Part shown: positions 53,263 to 61,559 of the stretch, in pieces
How the letters are laid out: every line of letters starts with the position of its first letter
Numbering within the stretch: position 1 is the first letter of the stretch
Source: Firmicutes bacterium UBA3572
Lineage (GTDB): Bacteria > Bacillota > Desulfotomaculia > Desulfotomaculales > Desulforudaceae
DNA: 64,000 bases
Direction of reading: 5' to 3'
Assembly: GCA_002375985.1 (NCBI GenBank)
Contig: DFNH01000015.1
Span: forward strand, 21,650-85,649
Made by a program: the position numbers and the translations under genes
Notes under the pieces: model-generated
Seen by the model: only the letters and a program-made list of their open reading frames with translations
Database searches by the model: none
Told to the model about the DNA's origin: nothing

Positions 53263-53769
53263 ATGCGCCTGGTGTGCTACTGGCTTCCGGTGTTTATCTG
53301 GGTCGGTGTTGTGGCCTACCTGTCCTCGCTGCCCCACATCTTTATCACCGAGATTCCGTACCTGGTACCGGTCCTGCAAAAGATGGTAGATGTGCTTATC
53401 CGCCTGCCCTATGCCGCCCAGGTGGTAAACATCCTTCTGGGAGTGGATCTGAGTACTATCAATCTCAATAATAGTGAGACTTTGCGGGTGGCCAATTTCT
53501 TTTTCCGCAAGGGTATGCACGTCTTGGTGTATCTGGTCTTGGGCTTTTTGACGATCCGGGCCCTTATCAATACGATACGCCGGGCCCCAATACTGCTTAC
53601 CATACTGTTTGTCACGGCGGTGGCCGCCGCCGATGAGTACCATCAAACCTTTAACCCTGCACGCACCGCCCGCGTAATGGACGTGGGCCTGGACGTAAGC
53701 GGCGGAATCATCGGAATCGGTGTCTATTTAGTGCTGCGCTGGTTTCTCCTGAAACTTCGCATGCGGTAG
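53263..53769 (+). CDS. VanZ-like membrane protein
   Basis: 168 residues, four membrane helices. YWLPVFIWVGVVAYLSSLP, RKGMHVLVYLVLGFLTIRAL and AAADEYHQTFNPARTARVMD-VGLD are VanZ signatures. The family is linked to glycopeptide resistance and cell-envelope genes, but its activity is unknown. Shine-Dalgarno AAAGGAG precedes the ATG. Confidence 0.9.
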   Translation: MRLVCYWLPVFIWVGVVAYLSSLPHIFITEIPYLVPVLQKMVDVLIRLPYAAQVVNILLGVDLSTINLNNSETLRVANFFFRKGMHVLVYLVLGFLTIRALINTIRRAPILLTILFVTAVAAADEYHQTFNPARTARVMDVGLDVSGGIIGIGVYLVLRWFLLKLRMR

Positions 53770-53805
53770 GGCAGTCAATAACGTCCAGGAGCACGCAAAG
53801 GCTCC

Positions 53806-54045
53806 ATGATTCCCATCAATTTGGTGTTCGCAATGTTTTTGCGGCCGCCGGCGTCCTGCACCGAGGTCTTGGGCAAAAAGGCCGCCATCGACCGCCAGCC
53901 CCTCCAGCCCCGGGACGTGCCCCGCACCTGGGCGGACATCGAAAAAGCCAGCCGTCTCTTGGGCTTCCGGCCGCGGACACCGCTTACCGAAGGTCTGGCC
54001 AACTTCGTGGCCTGGCTTTTCACCCAAGAACGGCCTTCCGGCTGA
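53806..54045 (+). pseudogene. C-terminal remnant of a nucleotide-sugar epimerase/dehydratase
   Basis: LGKKAAIDRQPLQPRDVPRT and ADIEKASRLLGFRPRTPLTE with GLANFVAWL are the C-terminus of UDP-glucuronate epimerase-type SDR enzymes. The NAD-binding domain and catalytic YxxxK are absent, so only the last 65 or so codons remain. Confidence 0.82.
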
Positions 54046-54173
54046 CCGCCCGCAGCACCTTTTTCACCGCCCGGGCGGTGTCTTCCATATCCGTCTCCGA
54101 AAGCGTCGGGTGCACCAAAAACATCAGGGAAGTCTCGCCCAAATCGTTCAAAGCGGCAAGAATATCTTTCCGT
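54020..54173 (-). pseudogene. C-terminal remnant of a DegT/DnrJ/EryC1-type aminotransferase
   Basis: RKDILAALNDLGETSLMFLV and HPTLSETDMEDTARAVKKVL with a stop at 54020 match the end of sugar aminotransferases of surface-polysaccharide pathways. Nothing upstream continues the protein. It follows the C-terminal neuD fragment on the same strand, so both probably belonged to one sugar-modification operon. Confidence 0.7.
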
Positions 54174-54356
54174 TTACAATATCAATTAATTAATATACTA
54201 CAGTAATATACTACATACCTGGAAAACAAAAACATCCAGCTTCAAATTCAAACCAACCTCACCGGCCTCAAAGTGGGGCCGGGGGCAAAAAGTGTAGTCC
54301 GAACCGGTTTTCCGCCTTCTATGGCCAGTCTCATTACGAGCCCTTCCCCTTCCGCG

Positions 54357-54452
54357 CGGTGTCCTTTCCACCGCCGGAACCCCCACCGCCACCGCGTGAG
54401 ATCCGATATCCCGAATCACTACCGCTCCGGCACCCACCGTTGACCACTCGCC
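54357..54452 (-). pseudogene. 3' part of a split neuD-like acetyltransferase gene
   Basis: GEWSTVGAGAVVIRDIGSHA then VAVGVPA is the end of the left-handed beta-helix of NeuD-type acyltransferases. It fits exactly, in frame, onto the 5' part at 59898-60456; both carry the 22-bp sequence CACCCACCGTTGACCACTCG plus CC. After VPAVE the reading frame no longer resembles the family. Confidence 0.88.
54431..54452. repeat. 22-bp direct repeat, left junction of the island in neuD
   Basis: Identical to 59898-59919. The two copies bound the 5.4-kb segment that interrupts neuD. Confidence 0.92.
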
Positions 54453-54453
54453 A

Positions 54454-54506
54454 GTGGCCGCCTGTCCTTGCCCGCCCCGGACAACATGCAGTACAATGCA
54501 ACAAAC
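54454..54506. repeat. 53-bp repeat shared with 61501-61553 (promoter-like)
   Basis: About 47 of 53 positions agree between the copies. Both contain TTGCCC or TTACCC, 18 bases, then TACAAT, a promoter-like pair, followed by GCAACAAAC. One copy precedes the SWIM gene, the other the SNF2 fragment. Confidence 0.8.
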
Positions 54507-55247
54507 AAGAACGCTTTTTCGCCCGAGGTGAAGTTGTTGCCCGGCAACAGAACCAGATTCGGCCGCACCTGGTGGGGCCAGACCTGGGTCGAGGCCCTCC
54601 AGAGGATCGACCGCTACACCAACCGGCTACCGCGCGGCCGCCACTACGCCGCCACCGGCCGGGTGCTGGAAATCGCCATCGAGGAAGAAACCGTCCGCGC
54701 CGCCGTCCAGGGGACCCGCCGCCGCCCCTACGAGGTCACCATCCGCCTGCGTCCGTTCACCCGGGCCGAGGTCTCCCGCCTCAAGGCCGCCGTTGCGGAA
54801 GACCCGGCCCTGGCCGCCGAACTCGCTTTGGGCAAACTGCCCGCGGAAATGCTCGACCTGCTGGCCGGACATGGCCTTTCCCTGCTTCCGGCCTCCTGGG
54901 ACGATCTCCGGGCGCGTTGTTCCTGCCCGGACTGGGCCAACCCGTGCAAACACCTGGCCGCCGTCTACTACCTCCTGGCCACGGAGACGGCACGCTGCCA
55001 TCCGTTCTGGACCGCACGGAATGGTATCTCCTCCATCCGGCGAAGCGGGAGGCCCACCCTTTGGAGGATGCCACTTTATTCGCCGTGCCCGGCACCGACC
55101 TCCCACCTGGTCCACTCCTTTGCCGGCGTGGAGGCGACCGGCAAGGTGGCGGACGCCTTCTTCCGCGGCGCGCCCCACACGCCGGAAGTGTTACCACATC
55201 CGACTACTGCTGCACGGGCTGTAGTAAGGCACCATACTTTTTTCTGA
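54486..55247 (+). pseudogene. SWIM zinc-finger protein (SNF2-associated), probably frameshifted
   Basis: The first 155 residues are coherent: FGRTWWGQTWVEALQRIDRY, NRLPRGRHYAATGRVLEIAI, VQGTRRRPYEVTIRLRPFTR and the SWIM motif CSCPDWANPCKHLAAVYY (CxCx7CxH). After about 54990 the frame becomes low-quality and another frame looks no better, so the C-terminus is lost. Relatives sit beside SNF2 helicases; an SNF2 tail lies 7 kb away at 61560. Confidence 0.75.
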
Positions 55248-55287
55248 CGGCCCCATTATACACATTTTCTGGGAGTGTAACACGCGC
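55237..55287. repeat. About 50-bp direct repeat, copy 1, flanking the second MNT/HEPN module
   Basis: Shares CTTTTTTCTGACGG, CCATTATA, TTTCTGGGA and GCGC in order with 56159-56207 (roughly 80 % by eye). Confidence 0.75.
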
Positions 55288-55320
55288 CTTGCGGCCTACC
55301 GGCTAACCGCCCGCAGAAAA

Positions 55321-55740
55321 TCAAAGCAGGGCTTTCCCGCGCAAAAAACTCTCCGCGCACCGTAACACCTGGCCGGCCGCCTGCAGCGCAGCCGCCGTGT
55401 GCGTTGCCGTATAAGCTTCACTGGGAATTGCCGGCGCGGGGAGTCCATTCGGGTAGCGCGTGGGAATGTAGAACTGGTCCAGCAAGGCCGCTTCCTCCAC
55501 CACGTCGGCAAATCTGCGGTCATACTCCGCACACCGCCCAGTCAAATCACGCACCGAATGCCCCAAAACTACTCGTTTCCCTTGACCGTAAAGCACCGCC
55601 TTCAAAGCTTTTTTCGCCGCCTGCTGGGCATAGAAACATGCGGCCGCATGGTGGCCGGCCGCGTGCAAAGTCCGCACCGCTTCCAGGTCTGCCTGTGCCT
55701 GCTTAAACCAACGTTGTGCTTCAATTTCGCGGACGTTCAT
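55321..55740 (-). CDS. HEPN-domain protein of second MNT/HEPN pair
   Basis: 139 residues. WFKQAQADLEAVRTLHAAGH, CFYAQQAAKKALKAVLYGQG, GHSVRDLTGRC and LLDQFYIPTRYPNGLP are HEPN signatures of the COG2250 type. Its 5' end overlaps the MNT gene by 20 bases. The Rx4-6H RNase motif is not evident. Confidence 0.88.
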   Translation of the reverse strand: MNVREIEAQRWFKQAQADLEAVRTLHAAGHHAAACFYAQQAAKKALKAVLYGQGKRVVLGHSVRDLTGRCAEYDRRFADVVEEAALLDQFYIPTRYPNGLPAPAIPSEAYTATHTAAALQAAGQVLRCAESFLRGKALL

Positions 55741-56080
55741 ACAAGATCAACCCTTCTTGTTCGGCGATCCAAACCACCCCGGTCTCGCGCATTTGCGCGT
55801 ATTCCTCCGGAGTATAAACCAGAATCTCTGCCGGTCGCTCAAATTCTGCCAAAACAGGCACCATATCCTGCAGCCGCTCCAAGAAAGGCCGATTCGTACG
55901 CTTGATGACTATTAAATCGTAATCGCTGTATTCATCGGCTTCGCCTCGGGCGCGTGAACCGAAGAGAATAATCCGCTCCGGTTCATAAGGCAACAGTAAG
56001 CGTACAAGTTTACCCAGAAAAGGGTCGGTTTTCAGGGCCTGCGGCAGCCCCTCGGGCATCGGTGGACACTTCCCGGTCAT
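55721..56080 (-). CDS. MNT-domain nucleotidyltransferase of second MNT/HEPN pair
   Basis: 119 residues. ERIILFGSRARGEADEYSDY then DLIVI is the catalytic GSRARG...DxD site (here SDYDL). A promoter-like TATAAT on the minus strand lies in the repeat just upstream. Likely acts on the HEPN partner. Confidence 0.88.
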   Translation of the reverse strand: MTGKCPPMPEGLPQALKTDPFLGKLVRLLLPYEPERIILFGSRARGEADEYSDYDLIVIKRTNRPFLERLQDMVPVLAEFERPAEILVYTPEEYAQMRETGVVWIAEQEGLILYERPRN

Positions 56081-56158
56081 CAGGTCATCACCATCTTACG
56101 CAATGCCAACAAGATCCCACGGACAACAAAAAGATCCTCCATCATTTTGATCCCGCAC

Positions 56159-56207
56159 CTTTTTCCGACGGCACCATTATAACACAATTTCTGGGAATGC
56201 AACGCGC
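56159..56207. repeat. About 50-bp direct repeat, copy 2, upstream of the second MNT/HEPN module
   Basis: Partner of 55237-55287. On the minus strand it contains CCCAGAAATTGTGTTATAAT, which probably serves as the MNT promoter. Confidence 0.75.
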
Positions 56208-57928
56208 ATGCTCAGATATTTGTGCCTGTCAAGAGAACTCGGGTCATTGAGCCGGCCACGCGCCGGCGCGATTCCCCAGGCGGCGCACGCGGCGTCCAGC
56301 CAAACGGCGGGCATGTTCTTCAGCACCCGGGCCAGCCTCGCATCGACCGGCAGGGGTTTATCGGCCACCTCTTCGCGTCACTCTTCGAGCACCCCGTCCA
56401 CTATTTCGCCGGGATCCGGGATCAACCCCGCCAACACCTGCCGCCGGAGTTGGCGCATCTTTTCGGCAAACTCCTCCGGTACCTCCCGCCCTTCCAGAAC
56501 CGCTTCCAGTTGCGTCAAGTACGACCACGCCTTCTCCCGGTCGCCCAGTTCCATCCACACGCCGGCAAGGTTAAAGAGCACCGTAGGCTCGTCCGGAAAG
56601 ACTTTCTCCAGAAGTTCGAGCAAACGCCGGCCCTCTTCCGGTCGTTCCAGGGTGCGGTAGAGGTTGGCCTGCATCGATAAGGCGGGCGCACAAAGATTCC
56701 TTTCCCGTTCCAGGTCTTCCAAAAGCGCCAGCGCCTCGGCGTGCTTGCCGGCCGCGCGCAACCGCCGGGCTTGTTCCAGCACTTTTTCCACGGCCTCGTC
56801 CGGCACGGCGCTCACCTCCACCGCCTTGATCTGCAACTTCATCTCGCGGCCATCCAGCACCATCGGAATGGGCTCGTCCAGCCGGTAAACGCCGCGTTCG
56901 ACCAGCGCATTGGCCGCCGCGAACTTGGCCGCCTCCGGGAAGGTGTGCGCTGCCAGCACGGCCTCGCCCAGTTTCCGGCCCCATTCCCCGCCGTAAGCCA
57001 CCAGGACGTGTGCCGACCGCTCGATGAGCCCATCCTCCGCCTCCGGCTCCAGGATCAGGGCAAGCAAGTAAAGCCGCAATAGACCGCTCGCCGCGAAACC
57101 CGTTTCCGGGGCCGGCCCCTTCGCCGCCCCCCGGACCCCGGAACCGGGCCGCGCGCTCGCAGCCCCGACTTCGTCCCCAGGCCGCTCCGCCTCAGCCCCG
57201 GCCTCGGCTTCACGCACGGCTTCGGCCTCCTCCGCCGCGTCAAAAAGTTGCTTCAGGCGCTCGTTGGTGGGCAGGTCGTATTCAAGCGCAAAAGGCGGGA
57301 CATTGCCCCGCGCGGCGACCGCCGCCACTCGCGCCACGGCATGGAGCAGGGGCACCTTCCGCCCGGCGCGCTCCCAGCACCGGGCCGCCCGGTCGTAGCG
57401 CCCAAGGTTGAAGGCCGCCACGCCGGCCAGATAGTGGCACTCCCAAGCCACGTGCCATTGATCCCAGCGCCGGTAGAGGTCGTACAACCGCCGGTGGTCC
57501 CCCAGGGCACCGGCTGCGGTCAGAATGGTCACCGTGTACTCCTTCCAGGCCCGCGTCACCCCACCGCCGCCGGCCTGCCGCTGCGCCTCCAGACCCGCCT
57601 CAAAATCCCGCACGGCCTCCCCGAGCTGCACCCGGGCCTCGTCCTCCCGCCCGAGGGCCGCCAAAACCTGCGCCGCCAGACCGTGCGCGTAAGGACTCCA
57701 AGGGGCGTCGGGCTCCAGGTTGGGCGCGAGGACCGCCAGAGCCTTTTCCAACTGTCCGTCGGCGTAGTAGGCCGTCGCCAGATTGTTGCGCGGCGTCGGC
57801 TCGGGCGCCACCCGGCAGATCGCTTCAAAAACAGCGGCCGCCTCGGCAAACTTTCCTTGCTGCAGTAGTTCCCGCCCCTTCTCGTCAAGCGCTGCCAGCC
57901 GCGCCATCTCGTCCGTCAAGGTGTTCAC
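56177..57928 (-). pseudogene. TPR-repeat protein gene with an in-frame TGA and lost 3' end
   Basis: The frame from the ATG at 57928 codes 516 residues with many TPR-like units (AEAAAVFEAICRVAPEPTPR, PTVLFNLAGVWMELGDREKA) and stops at a TGA at 56378. The same frame then continues REEVADKPLPVDARLARVLK with NMPAVWLDAACAAWG, exactly the next domain of the paralogue at 25099-26070, where the TGA position is TGG (Trp in EKWREEVE). After ARGRLND the similarity ends abruptly near 56235. A nonsense mutation plus 3' deletion is the simplest reading. The truncated 516-residue TPR protein could still be made. Confidence 0.8.
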
Positions 57929-58021
57929 ATCCTCTCAAGAAAGGTCGTTAAGAAAGGGGCCTGACCCCAAACTTACAGCAAGTCGTGATACTCAGCGGTT
58001 ATTCTACTCAACAAGCGGATA

Positions 58022-58488
58022 CCCCTTGTTCCCCCCCAAATACTTCCGCGGAATTGAATTACCGGACGTCTTCTTGCCCGGAAAAGGAAGTTGGCGGTTA
58101 AGAAGATTGTTGCCGCAACCGGCGGACGTGATCGTCGTCCTGGCCGGGGACAAGGGCCACCGCACCGAACACGGCGTCGCCCTCTTCCACGCCGGCTACG
58201 CCCCTTATCTGATCGTCTCCGGCGGCCCCACCTATCGCGACACCATCACGGCCGAACTGACACCAATTCCAGTCGGCCATCGTCGTGTCCTCCAACTACC
58301 ACATGCGCCGCGTGCGGTACACCTTCGAACGCGTGTTCCGGGACAGCGGCATCACCCTTGTTTACTCGGCCGCCGCCGACCCGGACTTCGACCCCGCCCG
58401 CTGGTGGGCCAACAACAAGAGTGCCCTCTACACCCTGACCGAGTACATTAAGCTCACGGGCTACGCCTTAGGCCGCACCCGGGGGTGA
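58022..58488 (+). pseudogene. YdcF/SanA-like (DUF218) protein with internal deletion
   Basis: The first part reads LPQPADVIVVLAGDKGHRTE and FHAGYAPYLIVSGGPTYRD; after about 58262 another frame continues QSAIVVSSNYHMRRVRYTFE and WWANNKSALYTLTEYIKLTG to the stop at 58488. Roughly 50 codons with the central DUF218 motifs are missing at the frame change. No intact start is evident. Function of the family (envelope-related) is unclear. Confidence 0.8.
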
Positions 58489-58549
58489 CGGCGCTACCCC
58501 ACGCCGGGGTCAAATTTAACGCACTCCCCAACCATCTGGATGCACCAGG

Positions 58550-58910
58550 TCAAAAAACCAACGTCTGGATTTCGGCCTGCGCTTCTGCAATAACCTCCGC
58601 AGGCACTTTGCAAACCAATTCCACCTGCCTGGCCCGCCAATCGAGGCTCTTCAGCTGATCGGCCAATACCACACCAGAAACGCTCAGCCCTTTAGGCAAA
58701 GACACCTCAAAAGGATAACCCTTTACCCGGGAAGAGATAGGGCACATAAGAACTGGGCCTACTTTGCTATTATGCTATTACGAATCGCAGCCAAACAACA
58801 TCCCCGCGGTCGGGCACGTAAGCTTCGGAACTCACCATACCGCTCATCTTCTCGGCCAACGTCCCGGAGATGCGGATTCCCAACCTGTTACCCCATCTGG
58901 CGACTTGCAT
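58550..58910 (-). pseudogene. Relic of a mazEF toxin-antitoxin module
   Basis: MQVARWGNRLGIRIS from the ATG at 58910 is the start of a MazE-like antitoxin. The frame then joins MVSSEAYVPDRGDVVWLRF, the N-terminus of MazF, and ends at a stop. After a gap, KVGPVLMCPISSRVKGYPFE and LPKGLSVSGVVLADQLKSLD with WRAR are the C-terminal half of MazF, ending at 58550. Deletions in both genes make it inactive. Confidence 0.78.
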
Positions 58911-59004
58911 AAACACCCACCCCATTGTTCACTACCCTGTTTATACATAGTATAAATATTTCTAAAAAATTTTTTGACCTTTCGGAAAGCGCCATTTTTC
59001 TTCT

Positions 59005-59020
59005 AATAAGATTGCTTATT
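59005..59020 (+). promoter_or_regulatory. Palindrome upstream of the AbrB/PIN pair
   Basis: AATAAG-ATTG-CTTATT is a perfect 6-bp inverted repeat 60 bases before the antitoxin ATG, in AT-rich DNA. It could be an autoregulatory operator of the AbrB-type antitoxin. Confidence 0.4.
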
Positions 59021-59080
59021 GTCTTCGATAAGAATTACTGCTAAAATCATTTTGAAGCAACAAGAAGGAGGTTGCTAAAG

Positions 59081-59353
59081 ATGCAAAACCGGTTTGTAAG
59101 CCCGACCGAGCGCGGACAGGTCACTATTCCAAAGGAAATCCGGAGGAAACTACGGATTACGCCCACCACGAAACTGCGGGTCTACGTAGAAAACAATAAA
59201 GTGGTCCTCGAACCGGTGACCTCTCTAGACGTACTCCTGAAAGACCTGGTGGCCGAAGCTAAGGATAAAGGATATACCCGCCGGGAAATCGAGCAGGAAA
59301 TAGAGGCCGTTCGAGAACGACTTTTTAAAGAACTCTACGGAGAACGAGCATGA
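59081..59353 (+). CDS. AbrB/SpoVT-fold antitoxin
   Basis: 90 residues from the ATG at 59081, 9 bases after AAGGAGG. FVSPTERGQVTIPKEIRRKL then TTKLRVYVENNKVVLEPV is the swapped-hairpin DNA-binding domain; the helical C-terminus (RREIEQEIEAVRERLFKELY) would hold the toxin. Stop overlaps the toxin ATG (ATGA). Confidence 0.92.
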   Translation: MQNRFVSPTERGQVTIPKEIRRKLRITPTTKLRVYVENNKVVLEPVTSLDVLLKDLVAEAKDKGYTRREIEQEIEAVRERLFKELYGERA

Positions 59354-59754
59354 GGGTGATGCTTGATACCAACGTGCTGGTCTCTGGAATGGTTTTTCAA
59401 GGACCGGAGCGCCAGTTATTAGAGACTATCCTTAAGAATGACCACGCTTTAGTGCTGTGCAAACAAACAGAAACAGAGGCAAAAATGGTTCTGCTACGCA
59501 AGTTCTCCGTCTCCAAAAAGTTTTTCAAAAACTCCCTCCGGCCGTTCCGGCTCGAGCGGGTACCCCTGCCTTCGCGGGCAGAGATTGAAAGAGCCTGCGG
59601 TTTCATGCGGGATCCGAAAGACGCTCCGATTCTGGCCGCTGCCATTACGGCCCGGCCCGATCTGTTCGTTACGGGCGACAAGGACTTCCATACCCCGGAG
59701 GTAAAGAAACTGATCCCGGTTCAAACCACCTCCCAGGCACTAAATTCTTTGTAA
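59350..59754 (+). CDS. PIN-domain toxin (COG1569 type)
   Basis: 134 residues. Acidic sites: VMLDTNVLVSGMVF, TETEAKMVLLRKF, and DPKDAPILAAAI ... LFVTGDKDF. A predicted Mg-dependent RNase paired with the preceding antitoxin. The only apparently intact toxin-antitoxin pair in the island besides the MNT/HEPN modules. Confidence 0.9.
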   Translation: MRVMLDTNVLVSGMVFQGPERQLLETILKNDHALVLCKQTETEAKMVLLRKFSVSKKFFKNSLRPFRLERVPLPSRAEIERACGFMRDPKDAPILAAAITARPDLFVTGDKDFHTPEVKKLIPVQTTSQALNSL

Positions 59755-59831
59755 TAAAAGATAAAGATAAAGTAGCAATGCCTATAGAAATGCTCTCCCA
59801 AAGGTCGTTACCCTAAGGGGGCGCTTAGAGA

Positions 59832-59885
59832 GTGAAAGCCGCCGTTTACTGTCGGGTTTCTACTGACGAACAGGCCGAAACAAAA
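59832..59885 (+). pseudogene. N-terminal stub of a serine recombinase
   Basis: GTG at 59832 opens KAAVYCRVSTDEQAE, the catalytic-serine N-terminus of resolvase/integrase proteins (Ser in RVST). The next codons already belong to the reversed neuD sequence, so all but about 16 residues are gone. It lies 12 bases from the right junction repeat. Confidence 0.78.
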
Positions 59886-59897
59886 ACCACCGAGAAC

Positions 59898-59919
59898 CAC
59901 CCACCGTTGACCACTCGCC
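59898..59919. repeat. 22-bp direct repeat, right junction of the island in neuD
   Basis: Identical to 54431-54452. Confidence 0.92.
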
Positions 59920-60456
59920 GACACTCCTACCGGGAATCACGGACACGCCTGTACCAAGGTGGGCACCTCTGCCGATACGCACATTGCCCGACAACCGCAC
60001 ACCGGGAGACAGATGCACGTAATCCCCGACAAGGCAGTCATGATCCACCGAACAGGCCGTGTTCAGGATGGCGTGCGCGCCCACCCGCGCCCCGGCATTC
60101 ACCACCGCCTGCGGCAACAGCACCGTGCCGGGGCCGATGGCCGCGAAAGCCGATACCACGGCCGAAGTAGCAACCACCGTGGCAAACCCGTATCCCGCCG
60201 CGGCCAACATCTCCGCGAGTTCCATTCGCCGGTGGTTTTCACCAATTGCCACGACCAGCGCAAAGGAACCGGAAGCATGCAGAGAATCAAGGACGGACAA
60301 CGGACCGAGCAGCGGTATATCCGGCAAGGGGCTTTGCACCGCTCTATCGTCCACAAACCCGAGGACGCGAAAACCGGCGGTCCGCGCCACGTCGGCAACA
60401 ACCTTGCCGTGTCCCCCGGCGCCAACCACGACGATGTTGTTATTCTCGGCAGTCAT
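59898..60456 (-). pseudogene. 5' part of a split neuD-like acetyltransferase gene
   Basis: 186 codons from the ATG at 60456: NNIVVVGAGGHGKVVADVAR (PglD/NeuD N-terminal Rossmann-like domain), SFALVVAIGENHRRMELAEM, and hexapeptide repeats including GPGTVLLPQAVVNAGARVGA and GRGAHLGTGVSVIPGRSVGE. The family sequence stops at STVGG and reads into foreign DNA for nine codons. Joined with 54357-54452 it gives a complete enzyme. Such enzymes acetylate amino-sugars. The ATG overlaps the stop of the methyltransferase gene. Confidence 0.9.
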
Positions 60457-61259
60457 ATGGTTTTACTCCCTTGAACTCCGGCACCGTTACATGCCCCGCA
60501 GTGCTGGTCCCTTCCCCGCGCCCCACTTTCAACCTTAACCCCCACCTGGACGGCAGCAATACCGCCGTCCAACTCATAACACCGGACATCCACCAACCCC
60601 AGGCGGGAAAACAGGCCCTGCATCTCCTGCTGGTCTGGCAGCTCTTGCAGCGCGCGGGCGAAGTACTCCAGAAAGCCGGGAGGCCCCACCCGCAGCCGCT
60701 TCAGGATCCGCCCCGTGAAGGGCATCACCCGGCCGAGATAAAAGGAATAAACCTGTTTGAGCCCCGGAATCCGCGGTCTGGCCAATTCCAGGTTGACCAC
60801 CCGGCCGCCGGGCCTGACTACGCGAATCATCTCGGAGAGGGTCTTTTCCAGATCAGGCACCGTATGCAGCGTAAAAGCCGTAGCCGCACAGTCGAAGCTT
60901 CCGTCCGGAAATGGGAGTTCAACGGCCGTACCCTCCAGAAACTCCACCGCATCCCGGAACGGAGTGCGCGCACACTTCTCCCGCGCCCGCGCCAGCATTT
61001 CCGGGCAGGAGTCCAGGCCGACCACCCGGCCGGTGGAACCGACAATCCTGGCCAGTTCAAAGGTAAAAAGTCCCGTACCGCAGCCTACGTCCAAGGCATG
61101 CCCGCCCGGTTTCAGCCCGCTTTTGGCCGCGGCGAAGCGCCGCCAGTGCTTGGTGCGGGTAAGGCTGAGAGCACTGCTTACAAAATCGTAACGGCTGGCC
61201 AAAAAGGCAAAAAGTGAGCGAACGTATTCCTCCTGTTGCCGGGCGTCTTTGGGTTTCAT
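60453..61259 (-). CDS. Second UbiE/MenG-like methyltransferase
   Basis: 268 residues from the ATG at 61259 (the frame extends to 61466, but the extra residues have no similarity). SRYDFVSSALSLTRTKHWRR, motif I DVGCGTGLFTFELARIVGST, and YELDGGIAAVQVG resemble the menG product at 13831 throughout. The GC-rich C-terminal tail (ESGARGRDQHCGACNGAG) is unusual. It is coupled by ATGA to the neuD-like gene, so it may act on a sugar or isoprenoid surface compound rather than menaquinone. Confidence 0.8.
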   Translation of the reverse strand: MKPKDARQQEEYVRSLFAFLASRYDFVSSALSLTRTKHWRRFAAAKSGLKPGGHALDVGCGTGLFTFELARIVGSTGRVVGLDSCPEMLARAREKCARTPFRDAVEFLEGTAVELPFPDGSFDCAATAFTLHTVPDLEKTLSEMIRVVRPGGRVVNLELARPRIPGLKQVYSFYLGRVMPFTGRILKRLRVGPPGFLEYFARALQELPDQQEMQGLFSRLGLVDVRCYELDGGIAAVQVGVKVESGARGRDQHCGACNGAGVQGSKTI

Positions 61260-61500
61260 TTCCCCAAACTCCACCTTCTCCCCTCTCCCCCCGCTTCCGG
61301 CCCCCGCCCGGGACAGAAACCGGACCGGGATTGCCAGATTCACCGGGTCGCACACAGGGGGAAGAGCTTTTATGGGTTCGCGATCTTTCACTGACATCCG
61401 CCCTGAATTATACTTACTATATAAATAACATAATATTATCATAAACCGTGCCCGGTCCGCTGTCATACCGGTGCCGAGATTGAAAAGTGCTGACCGTCAC

Positions 61501-61553
61501 GTGGCCGCCTACCCTTACCCGCTCCGGACAACATACCGTACAATGCAACAAAC
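61501..61553. repeat. 53-bp repeat, second copy, before the SNF2 fragment
   Basis: Partner of 54454-54506, with TTACCC-18-TACAAT. Confidence 0.8.
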
Positions 61554-61559
61554 GCACTT

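Noticed and set aside
56378..56380. TGA read as selenocysteine
   Set aside because: SelA and SelB are encoded, but the paralogue has Trp here, not Cys, and the downstream domain is itself truncated; a nonsense mutation is simpler.
54431..61553. Treating the 22-bp and 53-bp repeats as one pair of element ends
   Set aside because: They are different sequences. The 22-bp copies restore neuD exactly, whereas the 53-bp copies look like duplicated promoter regions and extend past the neuD junction.
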